Source of the DNA: CAG-791 sp963593905
Lineage (GTDB): Bacteria > Bacillota > Clostridia > Lachnospirales > Lachnospiraceae
DNA: 64,000 nucleotides
Direction: 5' to 3'
NCBI GenBank assembly: GCA_963593905.1
Contig: CAVBBL010000011.1
Location: 1 to 64,000, forward strand
The position numbers and the translations under genes were made by a program. Positions 25,499 to 33,996 of this stretch are shown here, in pieces. Under the pieces are notes generated by a model. It ran no database searches and had not been told where the DNA came from. It saw only the letters and a program-made list of their open reading frames with translations. Numbering within the stretch: position 1 is the stretch's first letter; each line of letters starts with the position of its first letter.

Positions 25499-27226
25499 AT
25501 GAAAATACGCACTCGCATCTTTCTATGTTTTACCATTACCGCACTGATTCCCCTTCTGGTCATCACGGTACTGGCCTATTCCCGCTTTACTTCCATCACC
25601 TATGAACGAGTGGAAGAGATCGCCGATACCACTGCCACCAATGCCGCAGAGTCTGTGGACAATACCATGGAAGATATCGAGCGTTCTCTGGGACTTTTTA
25701 CTTTTTATTCTAATTCCGAGTATTCCATTGTAGATGAACTTCGTCCCTATGCCGACGAGGACTATACCCCGGACAGCTATACGATTCTTAAATCCAGCAG
25801 CGGCATGCGCTTCGTGGCGGAAAATCTCTTTTATAGCTATTCTTATCTCAACGGCATCTATATCTTTACCCCCTCCGGCGCTACCTTTAACTACACCAGT
25901 GGCAGAAATGGCGACCTGATCTACGGCTATGACCCCACGGGAGACAGTTGGTACCAGGAGACCCTTCAGCTCTCCGGCAAGCTCTATATCAGCTCTATTT
26001 ATACCCCTTATTGGCTCTCCGGCAGCAGCAGCCGGGTGCTCTTTGCCCGGGCCATTTACGATGTCTATTCCCATAATTTTCTGGGGGTGCTGGTTTTTGA
26101 CTGCGATCCTTCTCTCTTTGATCTCTCCGTCATGAATCCCATGCCGGATATCACCTGCTTTCGTCTGCGCACCGCCTTGGATGATGCCATCTTATACGAA
26201 GACCCGCAAACGGGACAAAGCAAAAACCTTCATACCATGGAAAAAGAAGTCGCGGGAGGCAAGCTGCTGTTGGAAGCTGTATTTGATTACAATGCCCTGC
26301 GCAAAGAGTTTAATTTCACCGGCTTTTTGCTCATGGGTGTCTCCCTGTTCTGCATTCTGGCGGTTGTAGCCGTCTCCCATCGGCTCTCCAAATCCCTGAC
26401 CCATCCCATTGAACATCTGAGCCGCAAAATGGCCGCTCAGCGCGGCAGTCATCTGTCCCTCTCCGGGAAATATCTGCAGCGCACCGATGAGATTGGTGTA
26501 CTGTACAATGAATACAACAACATGATCGAGGAGCTGAATACCTCCATTAAACGGGATTATCAGGATAAGCTCATTACTCTGGATGCCCAGATGCGTTCTC
26601 TGGAAGCACAAATTAATTCTCACTTCCTTTTTAACACCCTGGAATCCATCAATTCCCTGGCAGAGCTGGATGAGGATGAGCGGATCTCCACCATGGTCAT
26701 GGCTCTGGGGAATATGTTCCGCTACAGTATCAAGACCAAAAGCGAGCTGGTGACCATCGACGATGAACTCCGCCATGTACAGGATTATGTGGCGGTACAG
26801 GAAATCCGTTTTGATTATCGCTTTCGCCTCCTGTTGGATATTCCGGAGGAAATGCACGAGCAGCGGGTATTGAAGCTGATTCTGCAGCCGCTGGTGGAAA
26901 ATGCCCTGACCCACGGTCTTAACTATTGCACAGCCGGCGATTCCATCACTCTAAAGGGCTCCATGGATGATCGAAATCTCTGGCTGTCTGTCACAGACAA
27001 CGGCGTCGGCATGTCCGCTTCGGAGCTGGAGACTCTCCGCGCCCGCCTCCGGGAGGAGTCCGGCTTTACCGAGCTGGGACACCGCACCAGACAGAGCATC
27101 GGTCTTAAAAATATCCACTCCCGCATCGAGCTGTACTACGGAAAAGGATACGGACTGGAAATCGAGAGTCAGCAGAGCGAAGCGTGCGGTACCACTGTCC
27201 GCATTCATCTGCCACGCATTGAATAA
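25499..27226 (+). CDS. Sensor histidine kinase (YesM type)
   Basis: This 575-residue kinase has an N-terminal membrane segment (about residues 6-29), an extracellular sensor region, a second membrane segment (about 272-294), a HAMP domain, a His_kinase domain with the phospho-acceptor in NSHFLFNTLE (around residue 374), and an ATPase domain (LVENALTHGL, VTDNGVGM). This layout is typical of kinases sensing carbohydrates with the neighbouring transporter. The start at 25499 is chosen over one at 25478 because GGGAGG lies five bases upstream. It is followed by its response regulator in the same direction. Confidence 0.93.
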   Translation: MKIRTRIFLCFTITALIPLLVITVLAYSRFTSITYERVEEIADTTATNAAESVDNTMEDIERSLGLFTFYSNSEYSIVDELRPYADEDYTPDSYTILKSSSGMRFVAENLFYSYSYLNGIYIFTPSGATFNYTSGRNGDLIYGYDPTGDSWYQETLQLSGKLYISSIYTPYWLSGSSSRVLFARAIYDVYSHNFLGVLVFDCDPSLFDLSVMNPMPDITCFRLRTALDDAILYEDPQTGQSKNLHTMEKEVAGGKLLLEAVFDYNALRKEFNFTGFLLMGVSLFCILAVVAVSHRLSKSLTHPIEHLSRKMAAQRGSHLSLSGKYLQRTDEIGVLYNEYNNMIEELNTSIKRDYQDKLITLDAQMRSLEAQINSHFLFNTLESINSLAELDEDERISTMVMALGNMFRYSIKTKSELVTIDDELRHVQDYVAVQEIRFDYRFRLLLDIPEEMHEQRVLKLILQPLVENALTHGLNYCTAGDSITLKGSMDDRNLWLSVTDNGVGMSASELETLRARLREESGFTELGHRTRQSIGLKNIHSRIELYYGKGYGLEIESQQSEACGTTVRIHLPRIE

Positions 27227-27254
27227 TCCTTGGCAATAAAGACCTTGCAAAAAT

Positions 27255-27300
27255 CATCCTATCGGAGAATTTCGCAAAAGCGAATTCTACGATAGAATCC
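27255..27300. repeat. Isolated hairpin b between kinase and regulator genes
   Basis: GGAGAATTTCGC with GCGAATTCTAC forms hairpin b of element B, flanked by CTATC/GATAG. Relative to the downstream gene it is inverted compared with the other copies, and modules a, c and d are missing. Confidence 0.5.
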
Positions 27301-27363
27301 GCATATTTAATCCTGCAGACCGAAACATTCGCAATTCAGTAAGAAACAGAAAGGAATAAAGGC

Positions 27364-28950
27364 ATGTATACCTATATCGTCATCGATGATGAAAAGCTCA
27401 TCCGTCAGGGCACCATCAAGAAGATCTCCGCCATGGGAGAGGATCTCGTCCGGTGCATAGGCGAGGCGGACAATGGCAAAGAGGGCATCGCCCTCATCGA
27501 GCAGGTGCATCCCGATATCACCGTGCTGGATATGCAGATGCCGGTTATGGGCGGCACAGAGCTGCTCCCTTACTTAACCGAGCACTACCCGGAGATGCCC
27601 CTCATCGTCATCAGCGGCTTTCAGGATTTTGAATATCTGCGCCATGCCATTCAGGCCCGGGCCATCGATTACGTTCTCAAGCCCTTTAATCGGGAGGCCA
27701 TACAAAAAGCCATGGAGGGTGCCATACAGAGGCTCACCTCCCGCAGTGCGATACAGAATCAACTGCTCTCCAACGAAGAAGAAAAAGAAGCCGCCTATTA
27801 TGAGTACGATCTGCAGATGTTAAAAAGCCTGATCTTTGGCTATCACACCCTGGCCTCTTCCATCAGTTCCCGGCGTCTTTCCTATATCAATGATACTCAT
27901 AACCTGTTTCTGGCTGCCCTGTATGCCTCGCAAACCATGGCTCAGATCGATCTGCAAAGCTTTCTGGACGAAAACGGCTTTGGAGATCTGGCTCTGTATC
28001 TGGCACCGGAGGACATGCCCCATCTGGGATTTCTGATTTTCTTTATTCCGGAAAATCCCGCTGTCGATCCCATCCGCACGCTGCGGCAGATCACCGGCGC
28101 CATCGCCTGTTGGCTGCGTCAGCAGGGCTATGTTTTTACCGCCGGCATCAGTGCTGAGCACCGAAATCTGACAGAGCTTCACACCGCTTTTCAGGAATGC
28201 TCCAGCGCCCTGAACACCCAGCCCATTCAGGAAAAAATGACAGAACAGTTTCTCTTCTTTTCCGGACAGGATATTCCGGAAATTCCGCTCTGGCCCAGGC
28301 AGGAGGAGTTTCTCTTCCGACTGGAGGCAGGCATGAAGGAGGAGACCTCTGCCCTGGTGGATCAGCTCTTTGACTTCTATCAGACTGTTCCCGGCTGCAC
28401 ACTGGCCAGCGTCAAATTTCACTGCTACCAGCTCTCTGCCAAATGCCGTGAAATCCTGCGCTACTATTTTCCGGATCAGATCCACTCCGATGCCTCCAGC
28501 ATGCAGAATGTGGTCACCTCCCTGTTTTCTCTGGAGGAGGTAAAACATTACTATCTGGGATTTTTCATGAATATGTGCACTATGCTGTCCTCCCAGAATG
28601 TGTACAGCAGCGATAATGTGGTGGAAAAGCTGAAATTCTATGTACAACGCAATTATCAGCAGGATTTATCTCTGGATTTTCTTTCCTCCTGGTTTTACAT
28701 GAATCGCAGCTATCTAAGCCACCTTTTCAAGCAGAAGACCGGCTGCAATTTTGTAGACTATGTCAATGAGGTGCGCATTGAAAAAGCAAAACAGCTTTTG
28801 CTCCAGCCTGATCGCAAAATGTATCAGGTGGCAAAAGCTGTCGGCTATGACAATGTGAAATATTTTTATCGGGTGTTCCGCAAGAGCACCGGCATGACAC
28901 CGGTACAATATCAGGAGCAGCATTGTGATATTCGCACAGAGGGAGATTGA
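27364..28950 (+). CDS. AraC-type response regulator (YesN type)
   Basis: A 528-residue regulator. The receiver domain (residues 1-120) has VIDDEKLIRQG, the phospho-accepting Asp in VLDMQMPVMGG and the conserved Lys in YVLKPF. A middle region without a recognised motif follows. The C-terminal AraC DNA-binding domain (about residues 425-525) has two helix-turn-helix units, seen around MNRSYLSHLFKQKTG and VAKAVGYDNVKYFYRVF. It pairs with the upstream kinase and probably activates the divergent transporter genes through the repeats at 25297-25335. It converges with sbcC with only 12 bp between the stops. Confidence 0.93.
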   Translation: MYTYIVIDDEKLIRQGTIKKISAMGEDLVRCIGEADNGKEGIALIEQVHPDITVLDMQMPVMGGTELLPYLTEHYPEMPLIVISGFQDFEYLRHAIQARAIDYVLKPFNREAIQKAMEGAIQRLTSRSAIQNQLLSNEEEKEAAYYEYDLQMLKSLIFGYHTLASSISSRRLSYINDTHNLFLAALYASQTMAQIDLQSFLDENGFGDLALYLAPEDMPHLGFLIFFIPENPAVDPIRTLRQITGAIACWLRQQGYVFTAGISAEHRNLTELHTAFQECSSALNTQPIQEKMTEQFLFFSGQDIPEIPLWPRQEEFLFRLEAGMKEETSALVDQLFDFYQTVPGCTLASVKFHCYQLSAKCREILRYYFPDQIHSDASSMQNVVTSLFSLEEVKHYYLGFFMNMCTMLSSQNVYSSDNVVEKLKFYVQRNYQQDLSLDFLSSWFYMNRSYLSHLFKQKTGCNFVDYVNEVRIEKAKQLLLQPDRKMYQVAKAVGYDNVKYFYRVFRKSTGMTPVQYQEQHCDIRTEGD

Positions 28951-28962
28951 TCGTGATACTTT

Positions 28963-31935
28963 CTACAGGCATATCTCTGCTCTGCTGCCGCCGATGCGGT
29001 CCTTTTTGACCACGATCTGCCGGTCAATGCGGTCCTTTAACTCTGCCACGTGGGAAATGATGCCCACCAGCCGGTTGCCCTCTGTCAGGGAGGAAAGTGC
29101 ACTGATAGCCTGCTCCAGGGTATCCTCATCCAGAGAGCCAAAGCCCTCATCTACGAAGAGCGTGTCCAGACGGATGCCACCTGCCGAGGACTGCACCTCA
29201 TCCGAAAGTCCCAGCGCCAGAGAAAGGGAGGCCATGAAGGATTCGCCCCCGGAGAGTGTCCGCACACTGCGGACAGTTCCGTTATAATGGTCTATCACAT
29301 CCAGTTCCAGACCGCTCTGGCTGCGGCGGTTATTCTCTTCTTTTCGGCGCTGCAGCTCATATTGGCCGTCGGACATCCTTAGAAAGCGCAGATTCGCCCG
29401 CTGTATCACCCGCTCGAAATAAGTCATCTGCACATAGGTTTCCAGACGGATCTTTTCCTTTTGCTTTAATTCGCCGTTGACCGTCTCGGACAGTGCTCCC
29501 ACACACCTTAATTTTTCCTCGGCCCTGTCCATCCTGCTCTCTGTATCCCGGATCTGTTCTCTTGCCTTCTCATTGAACTGAATCCGCAGGTTAAGTTCTT
29601 CACTGCACTGCATGATTTCTTTTTTGGTCTGCTGCGCCTGGTTTCTGGCCTCCAGGACCGCTTCTTTCTCCGTCTCCGGCAGCTGGGAGAGCTGCTGCTG
29701 CAATGCCGTGATCTTTCCCTCACCGCTGTGCACGGCACCGGCTGCCTGCTGCATTCCCCTCTCTGCCTTCTGCAAAGAAGCGGCTATCTGCTCTGCGGAC
29801 TGCCTCCACTGCGTGATCTGCTGCGCCGCCTCCCTGGCTCCTGCATAGTGAAGCTGCTTTCCGATCTCCGCCAGCTTTGCTTCCCGCTCCTGCAAGGTAG
29901 CCTGCTCCGCTGCCATATGCGTCTGCTGCTGCAGCAGTATTTCCTCGGTGTCCTTCGTATCTTTCTCAAATTTCGGCAGCTTTTCTGTCAGATTCAAACG
30001 CAGTTCTTCATTGTGTTCTGCTTCCCGCAGGGCCTTTGTCAGACGTACGCTTTTTGTCTGCAGATTCTCCTGGGCCGCAGCAATATGGCTGCGTGCACGG
30101 CTGACTGTTTCTCCGTTTTCTGCAGGATTCTCTGTAAAGATCATCTCCGACAGCCATCCTGCATTCTCCGCGCCGGCACTCTCCACACCGACATCCTCCA
30201 CACCGGCTTCACGTTCTGCAAAAATCTCCCGCAGCTGCTCCTGTGCCCTGCGTTGCTTTTCCATAACGGCAGCCTGCAGTGCTCCGGCCTGCCGGCTTGC
30301 CTTTGCCGCCTGCCCGGCAAGCTTCTCGGCTTGCTCCGCGAGTTTTTCCAGTTCTTCCTTGGTGGGCGCTTTCTGCGCTGCCTGAGCCGGATGAGGATGT
30401 TCCAGCGCACCGCATACCGGGCAGGGCCTTCCGGGCTGCAGCGTCTTCGCCAGAATCCCTGCCTGCGCATCCAGATACAGACGGTTAGCCTGTCTGTACT
30501 GCTGCTGTGCCTCTTCTGCCTCTCCGGCGCTCTTCTGATAAGATTTCTGTGCGTTCTCTAATGCAGCATATTGCTGCTGCAGACTACTGAGGCTCCCCGA
30601 GGCTTCCTGCAGATGCTTTTGCCCATCCTGCAGCCGCTGCATTTCTGTGCGAAGCTGCTGCAGAAGCACCGGATTATCCCGCAATATTTCCAGTTTTTCC
30701 TTGGCCTGTCTTTGATTTTCCTTTCTTTTCTGCAGAAGTGCGCAATTTTTCTCCCAATCTGCTCTGTAACCGGCAAGCCCTTCTCTGCGCTCCTGCAGAT
30801 TCCTCTTTCCGTCTTCGTACTGTTTATATTGCTCCAGTTCCTTTTCCAACGCTGCGATCTGTCCTAAAAGGCTCTCTCTTTCCGGCTCCCTTTCCTTCGC
30901 CCTCTCCCACTCTGCGGTCCATCTGGCCAGCTCCTGCTTTTGCCTGCCAAGCTCTGCCTCGATCCGCCTTTTTTCCTCCTGCAGCTGCCCTCTGGTCTGA
31001 GCCTTCGTCAGCTGCTCTGTGATCTGCTGGATCTTTTCTTCGATCTTTACCAGATCGACCTGACACTCCTCCCGGGCCAACTGATCCCTTTTGATCTGTT
31101 CCTCTAATTTTTGCCGCAAAATTGCCGGCGGCATTTCTTCCTCTGATTCCTTCTGGAGTTTTGGCTGTAAGGTTTGCTTCGACGTTTGCTCTGCCATTTG
31201 CTGCAGCTCTGACCGTTGCTGTGCCCCTGACGTTTGCTGAGGCTCTGCCGTTTGCTGCGACTCTGCCGTTTGCTGTGGCACCACCCTATCCCAGCGAATG
31301 GACTCTGCCGCTATTTTCCGCCGGTTTTCCAGTTCCCCATAGTCTCGCTGAAGCTTTAAGTAAGTCTCCTTCAGCTGCCCCTGCAGCTTTTGATACCGTT
31401 CCGTCCGGAAAATCCGCCGGAAGATCTCCATCCGATCCTGGGTGGAAGAGAGCAGAAGCTTTAAAAAATCCCCCTGCGCGATCATGACGATCTGCGTAAA
31501 CTGCTCCCTGTCCAGTCCCAGAATCTTTTCAATCTCCTCGGTTACCTCTTTCATTTTGGTCACTACCCGCCCATCCGGCAGCTGCAAAGAGGCATCCGCC
31601 GGCATCAGTGTCGTGCCCTCTCCCCGCTTCTTTGGTCTCTCATAAGCCGGATTCCGGGTGACCACATAGGTCTTCCCCTTATTGGAAAAAGTCAGCTCCA
31701 CCTGTGTGGGTGTCTCCGGCGCCGCATACTTGGAGCGCAGCATATCCGGCTGCCGGTTGTCCCCACTGGGCTCTCCGTAGAGTGCAAAGGTAATGGCATC
31801 AAAGATCGTCGTCTTTCCTGCCCCTGTATCGCCGGTGATCAGATACAAGCCGCCGGTTCCCAATTGATCCATTTCTAATTCCGTCGTCCCCGCATAGGGG
31901 CCGAAGGCTGTGATTTTCAGTTTGAGAGGTCTCAT
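28963..31935 (-). CDS. sbcC: Exonuclease subunit SbcC (SMC/Rad50-like)
   Basis: This 990-residue ATPase partners SbcD in a nuclease that opens hairpins and processes DNA ends. It has Walker A GDTGAGKTT (around residue 40), long coiled coils, a Rad50-type zinc hook CPVCGALEHPHP near the middle, and the C-terminal signature LSGGESFMASL with Walker B DTLFVDEGFGSLDE. A glutamine-rich, locally repetitive insert (units like QQTAE) lies around residues 245-290 of the first coil. The start at 31935 uses AGAGG five bases upstream. Upstream in-frame codons run through an element B array and are unlikely to be translated. Confidence 0.93.
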   Translation of the reverse strand: MRPLKLKITAFGPYAGTTELEMDQLGTGGLYLITGDTGAGKTTIFDAITFALYGEPSGDNRQPDMLRSKYAAPETPTQVELTFSNKGKTYVVTRNPAYERPKKRGEGTTLMPADASLQLPDGRVVTKMKEVTEEIEKILGLDREQFTQIVMIAQGDFLKLLLSSTQDRMEIFRRIFRTERYQKLQGQLKETYLKLQRDYGELENRRKIAAESIRWDRVVPQQTAESQQTAEPQQTSGAQQRSELQQMAEQTSKQTLQPKLQKESEEEMPPAILRQKLEEQIKRDQLAREECQVDLVKIEEKIQQITEQLTKAQTRGQLQEEKRRIEAELGRQKQELARWTAEWERAKEREPERESLLGQIAALEKELEQYKQYEDGKRNLQERREGLAGYRADWEKNCALLQKRKENQRQAKEKLEILRDNPVLLQQLRTEMQRLQDGQKHLQEASGSLSSLQQQYAALENAQKSYQKSAGEAEEAQQQYRQANRLYLDAQAGILAKTLQPGRPCPVCGALEHPHPAQAAQKAPTKEELEKLAEQAEKLAGQAAKASRQAGALQAAVMEKQRRAQEQLREIFAEREAGVEDVGVESAGAENAGWLSEMIFTENPAENGETVSRARSHIAAAQENLQTKSVRLTKALREAEHNEELRLNLTEKLPKFEKDTKDTEEILLQQQTHMAAEQATLQEREAKLAEIGKQLHYAGAREAAQQITQWRQSAEQIAASLQKAERGMQQAAGAVHSGEGKITALQQQLSQLPETEKEAVLEARNQAQQTKKEIMQCSEELNLRIQFNEKAREQIRDTESRMDRAEEKLRCVGALSETVNGELKQKEKIRLETYVQMTYFERVIQRANLRFLRMSDGQYELQRRKEENNRRSQSGLELDVIDHYNGTVRSVRTLSGGESFMASLSLALGLSDEVQSSAGGIRLDTLFVDEGFGSLDEDTLEQAISALSSLTEGNRLVGIISHVAELKDRIDRQIVVKKDRIGGSRAEICL

Positions 31936-32150
31936 TTTTACCTCTTTCTGCCGCAGCTTGTCTACGGCTGCACGAGGAGAAATTCGCGCAGGCGATTTCT
32001 CCGATGGGATCAGCATTGATGGCGCTTGCGTCATCGATGCTGTTTGAAAGAAATGCTATCAAGCATTTCTTTCAAACTTACCTCTTTCTGCCGCAGCTTG
32101 TCTGCGGCTGCATGAAGAGAATTTTCCGAAGCCGTCAGCAGCGTCCCCCT
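31936..32150 (-). repeat. Tandem element B array in front of sbcC
   Basis: In the minus sense the order is: degenerate b, hairpin a (CAGCCGCAGACAAGCTGCGGC), AGAGG, hairpin d (TTTGAAAGAAATGC and its complement), hairpin c (CAGCATCGATGACGC/GCGCCATCAATGCTG), hairpin b (GGAGAAATCGCC with GCGAATTTCTCC), hairpin a again, and AGAGG serving sbcC. Stems differ from those of the other copies on both arms, so pairing has been kept. Confidence 0.8.
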
Positions 32151-32177
32151 GCTAACGGGCAGACTTTTCCCCCTGCG

Positions 32178-33392
32178 TTATTGCTCCTTCCAGATTTCCT
32201 CTATGAGCTTTTGCATATACTGTACCTGCTCCGGCTGCATGGGCTGATTATTCTGCTTTTCATAGAATTCACCAAAGATGGTAAGGGGATCCCGGCTCTC
32301 CGGCTCCCCCGCTCCCTCTATGATCTGTCTGCTCCTGGTACGGCAGTTGTCATATTCTAACTTCATCAGATTGGGATAAATCACCATCAGCCTGGCGGCC
32401 GCATCCGGTACATCCTCCTCGTCCGTAAGCGTGACATGCATATACGCATTTCTGTCGAACTGCTCATAGAATTTCCGGGAGGATACCTCCAGATAGGAGC
32501 CTCGAATCTTCAGCCAATCGTGAAGAGGCTGCAGAGGAACGGTACGAATCTGTATGCCTGCTTCTCCCCTCTCTCCCAGCTCCAGGATCGTCACAGACTT
32601 CTCCTGACTTGCCTCACTGAAGGAATACTTTAAAGGCGTACCGCAATAGCGGCTGTTCCCCACATTGTAAGCCCTGTGAATGTGCCCCAGCGCCACATAA
32701 TCAAAAGGTGCGAACACCGAGACATCTACATTTTCCGTGCCGCCCACATAAACGGAAGATTGGCCGGTGTCGCTGTTTTCTGTATTGTCATTTTCGCCTG
32801 TTCCGGAACCGGTGACAAATTGATGGGCCATCAGAATTTTCCAAACTTTCTCTGACTCTACCCCTTCTCTTTCCGATGCATCCGCCGCACTTTGCATGCG
32901 CTGCTCGGTCATCTCTTCCACTGCTGCCCGCACTGCATCCGTATAATCACTGATCTCCTGATCCGGAAAATAAGGCCGCACATGAGCAGGCTTCACAAAG
33001 GGCAGCATATAGATCTGCGCAGTAACCCCGTCCTGTCCGGTCAAGGATACCGGCTCCACATGGCCGTGATAGACCGGGGATAAGTACACACCGCCTCTTC
33101 CCATAATAGAAGCACCGAAAGCGATCCGTTCCGGGCTGTCATGATTGCCGCTGATGACAAAAACCGGAATTTCTCTGTCTGACAGTTCTGACAAAAAGCT
33201 GTCAAAAAGCGCCACCGCCTCCGCACTGGGCACCGTCTTGTCATAGACATCTCCCGCAATCAGGACACCATCCGGCTCCTCCTGGTCTATGATCTGCAGG
33301 ATCTGCTGCAGTATGTATTTTTGCTCATCGATCATGGAAAATTCGTTGACACGCACGCCGAGGTGCAAGTCCGATAAATGGATTAATTTCAT
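32178..33392 (-). CDS. sbcD: Exonuclease subunit SbcD (Mre11-like)
   Basis: This 404-residue metallophosphoesterase has the five phosphoesterase motifs: DLHLG (residues 7-11), GDVYD, GNHDSPER, MAHQF and GHIHRAY. It is the nuclease subunit of SbcCD and precedes sbcC in the same direction. The start at 33392 is chosen because the protein then begins at MKLIHLSDLHLG, as in the family. The GAGG site is close to it and lies next to a GCCGC/GCGGC hairpin similar to module a. Confidence 0.93.
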   Translation of the reverse strand: MKLIHLSDLHLGVRVNEFSMIDEQKYILQQILQIIDQEEPDGVLIAGDVYDKTVPSAEAVALFDSFLSELSDREIPVFVISGNHDSPERIAFGASIMGRGGVYLSPVYHGHVEPVSLTGQDGVTAQIYMLPFVKPAHVRPYFPDQEISDYTDAVRAAVEEMTEQRMQSAADASEREGVESEKVWKILMAHQFVTGSGTGENDNTENSDTGQSSVYVGGTENVDVSVFAPFDYVALGHIHRAYNVGNSRYCGTPLKYSFSEASQEKSVTILELGERGEAGIQIRTVPLQPLHDWLKIRGSYLEVSSRKFYEQFDRNAYMHVTLTDEEDVPDAAARLMVIYPNLMKLEYDNCRTRSRQIIEGAGEPESRDPLTIFGEFYEKQNNQPMQPEQVQYMQKLIEEIWKEQ

Positions 33393-33617
33393 AACTCCCT
33401 CATGATGCCGCCGCTTATCTGCGGCATCCATTTCTCAAAATGGCATAAGGTCATTGCTCACGGACATTATAACATGATGTCGTGGGCAAAAGCACTTTTG
33501 TCCCCGTCATCCCCGGATTACTCCACTCTTTGCACTCCCTGACTTCTTTACCCTACACCATGGCGAGCTACGTTTGAAAGACTTGCCCTGTCTTCGCATC
33601 TTTATAAAAAATTAACT

Positions 33618-33646
33618 TTGACATCCCCTATCATCAAGAGTATGAT
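33618..33646 (+). promoter_or_regulatory. Promoter of the GH31 gene
   Basis: TTGACA (33618-33623) and TATGAT (33641-33646) are 17 bp apart, about 350 bp before the GH31 start codon. No other gene lies between, so the transcript should have a leader of roughly 340 nt. Confidence 0.8.
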
Positions 33647-33663
33647 GATTTTACACGGGATGA

Positions 33664-33677
33664 GGAAAACGTTTTCC
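33664..33677 (+). promoter_or_regulatory. LacI/CcpA-type operator
   Basis: GGAAAACGTTTTCC is a perfect 14-bp palindrome with a central CG, typical of LacI-GalR-family sites. Lying just downstream of the -10 box, it would act as a roadblock or repressor site. No LacI-type gene is in the window. Confidence 0.7.
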
Positions 33678-33821
33678 AACCATCTCAGGAAATAATTGGT
33701 ATAAACATTTTTAATCAGCTGCACTATCAGGATTTTAGAAGTCCTGAATATAAGCTATTTTCCAGCATTTAGAAAGTGTAGTCATTTAAAACATTTAAAA
33801 ATGTAGTTACTTTAAAATCAT

Positions 33822-33926
33822 ATGCTGGTGCGAATAATACTTTCTATATGGTATTTGGCACAGCTATTTGCGCCGCAGGCGTCACAAATAGCCCTGATTG
33901 CCAATCAGATGATGCTGCAGTCATAA
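33822..33926 (+). CDS. Possible leader peptide (34 codons) overlapping element A
   Basis: This frame starts with ATG and contains LAQLFAPQASQIALIANQ near its middle, matching the frames in element A at 59-145 and 37950-38018. No clear ribosome binding site precedes the ATG. The frame covers hairpin I and the 5' arm of hairpin II, so its translation would disrupt the element. Peptide function is unproven. Confidence 0.3.
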   Translation: MLVRIILSIWYLAQLFAPQASQIALIANQMMLQS

Positions 33927-33996
33927 GGTATTTTGATCACAGATGATATCTGATTGCGATTTTCCAGCACAATACGCCTGCGGAATGGAGAATACC
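33845..33996 (+). repeat. Element A copy 3: leader of the GH31 gene
   Basis: Hairpin I pairs CTATTTG (33864-33870) with CAAATAG (33885-33891). Its loop CCGCAGGCGT (33873-33882) is a perfect 10-nt complement of ACGCCTGCGG (33974-33983), which sits four bases before the GGAG site. Hairpin II pairs CAATCAGAT (33902-33910) with ATCTGATTG (33948-33956) across a longer loop than in other copies. The competing local hairpin is not obvious here. Confidence 0.8.
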
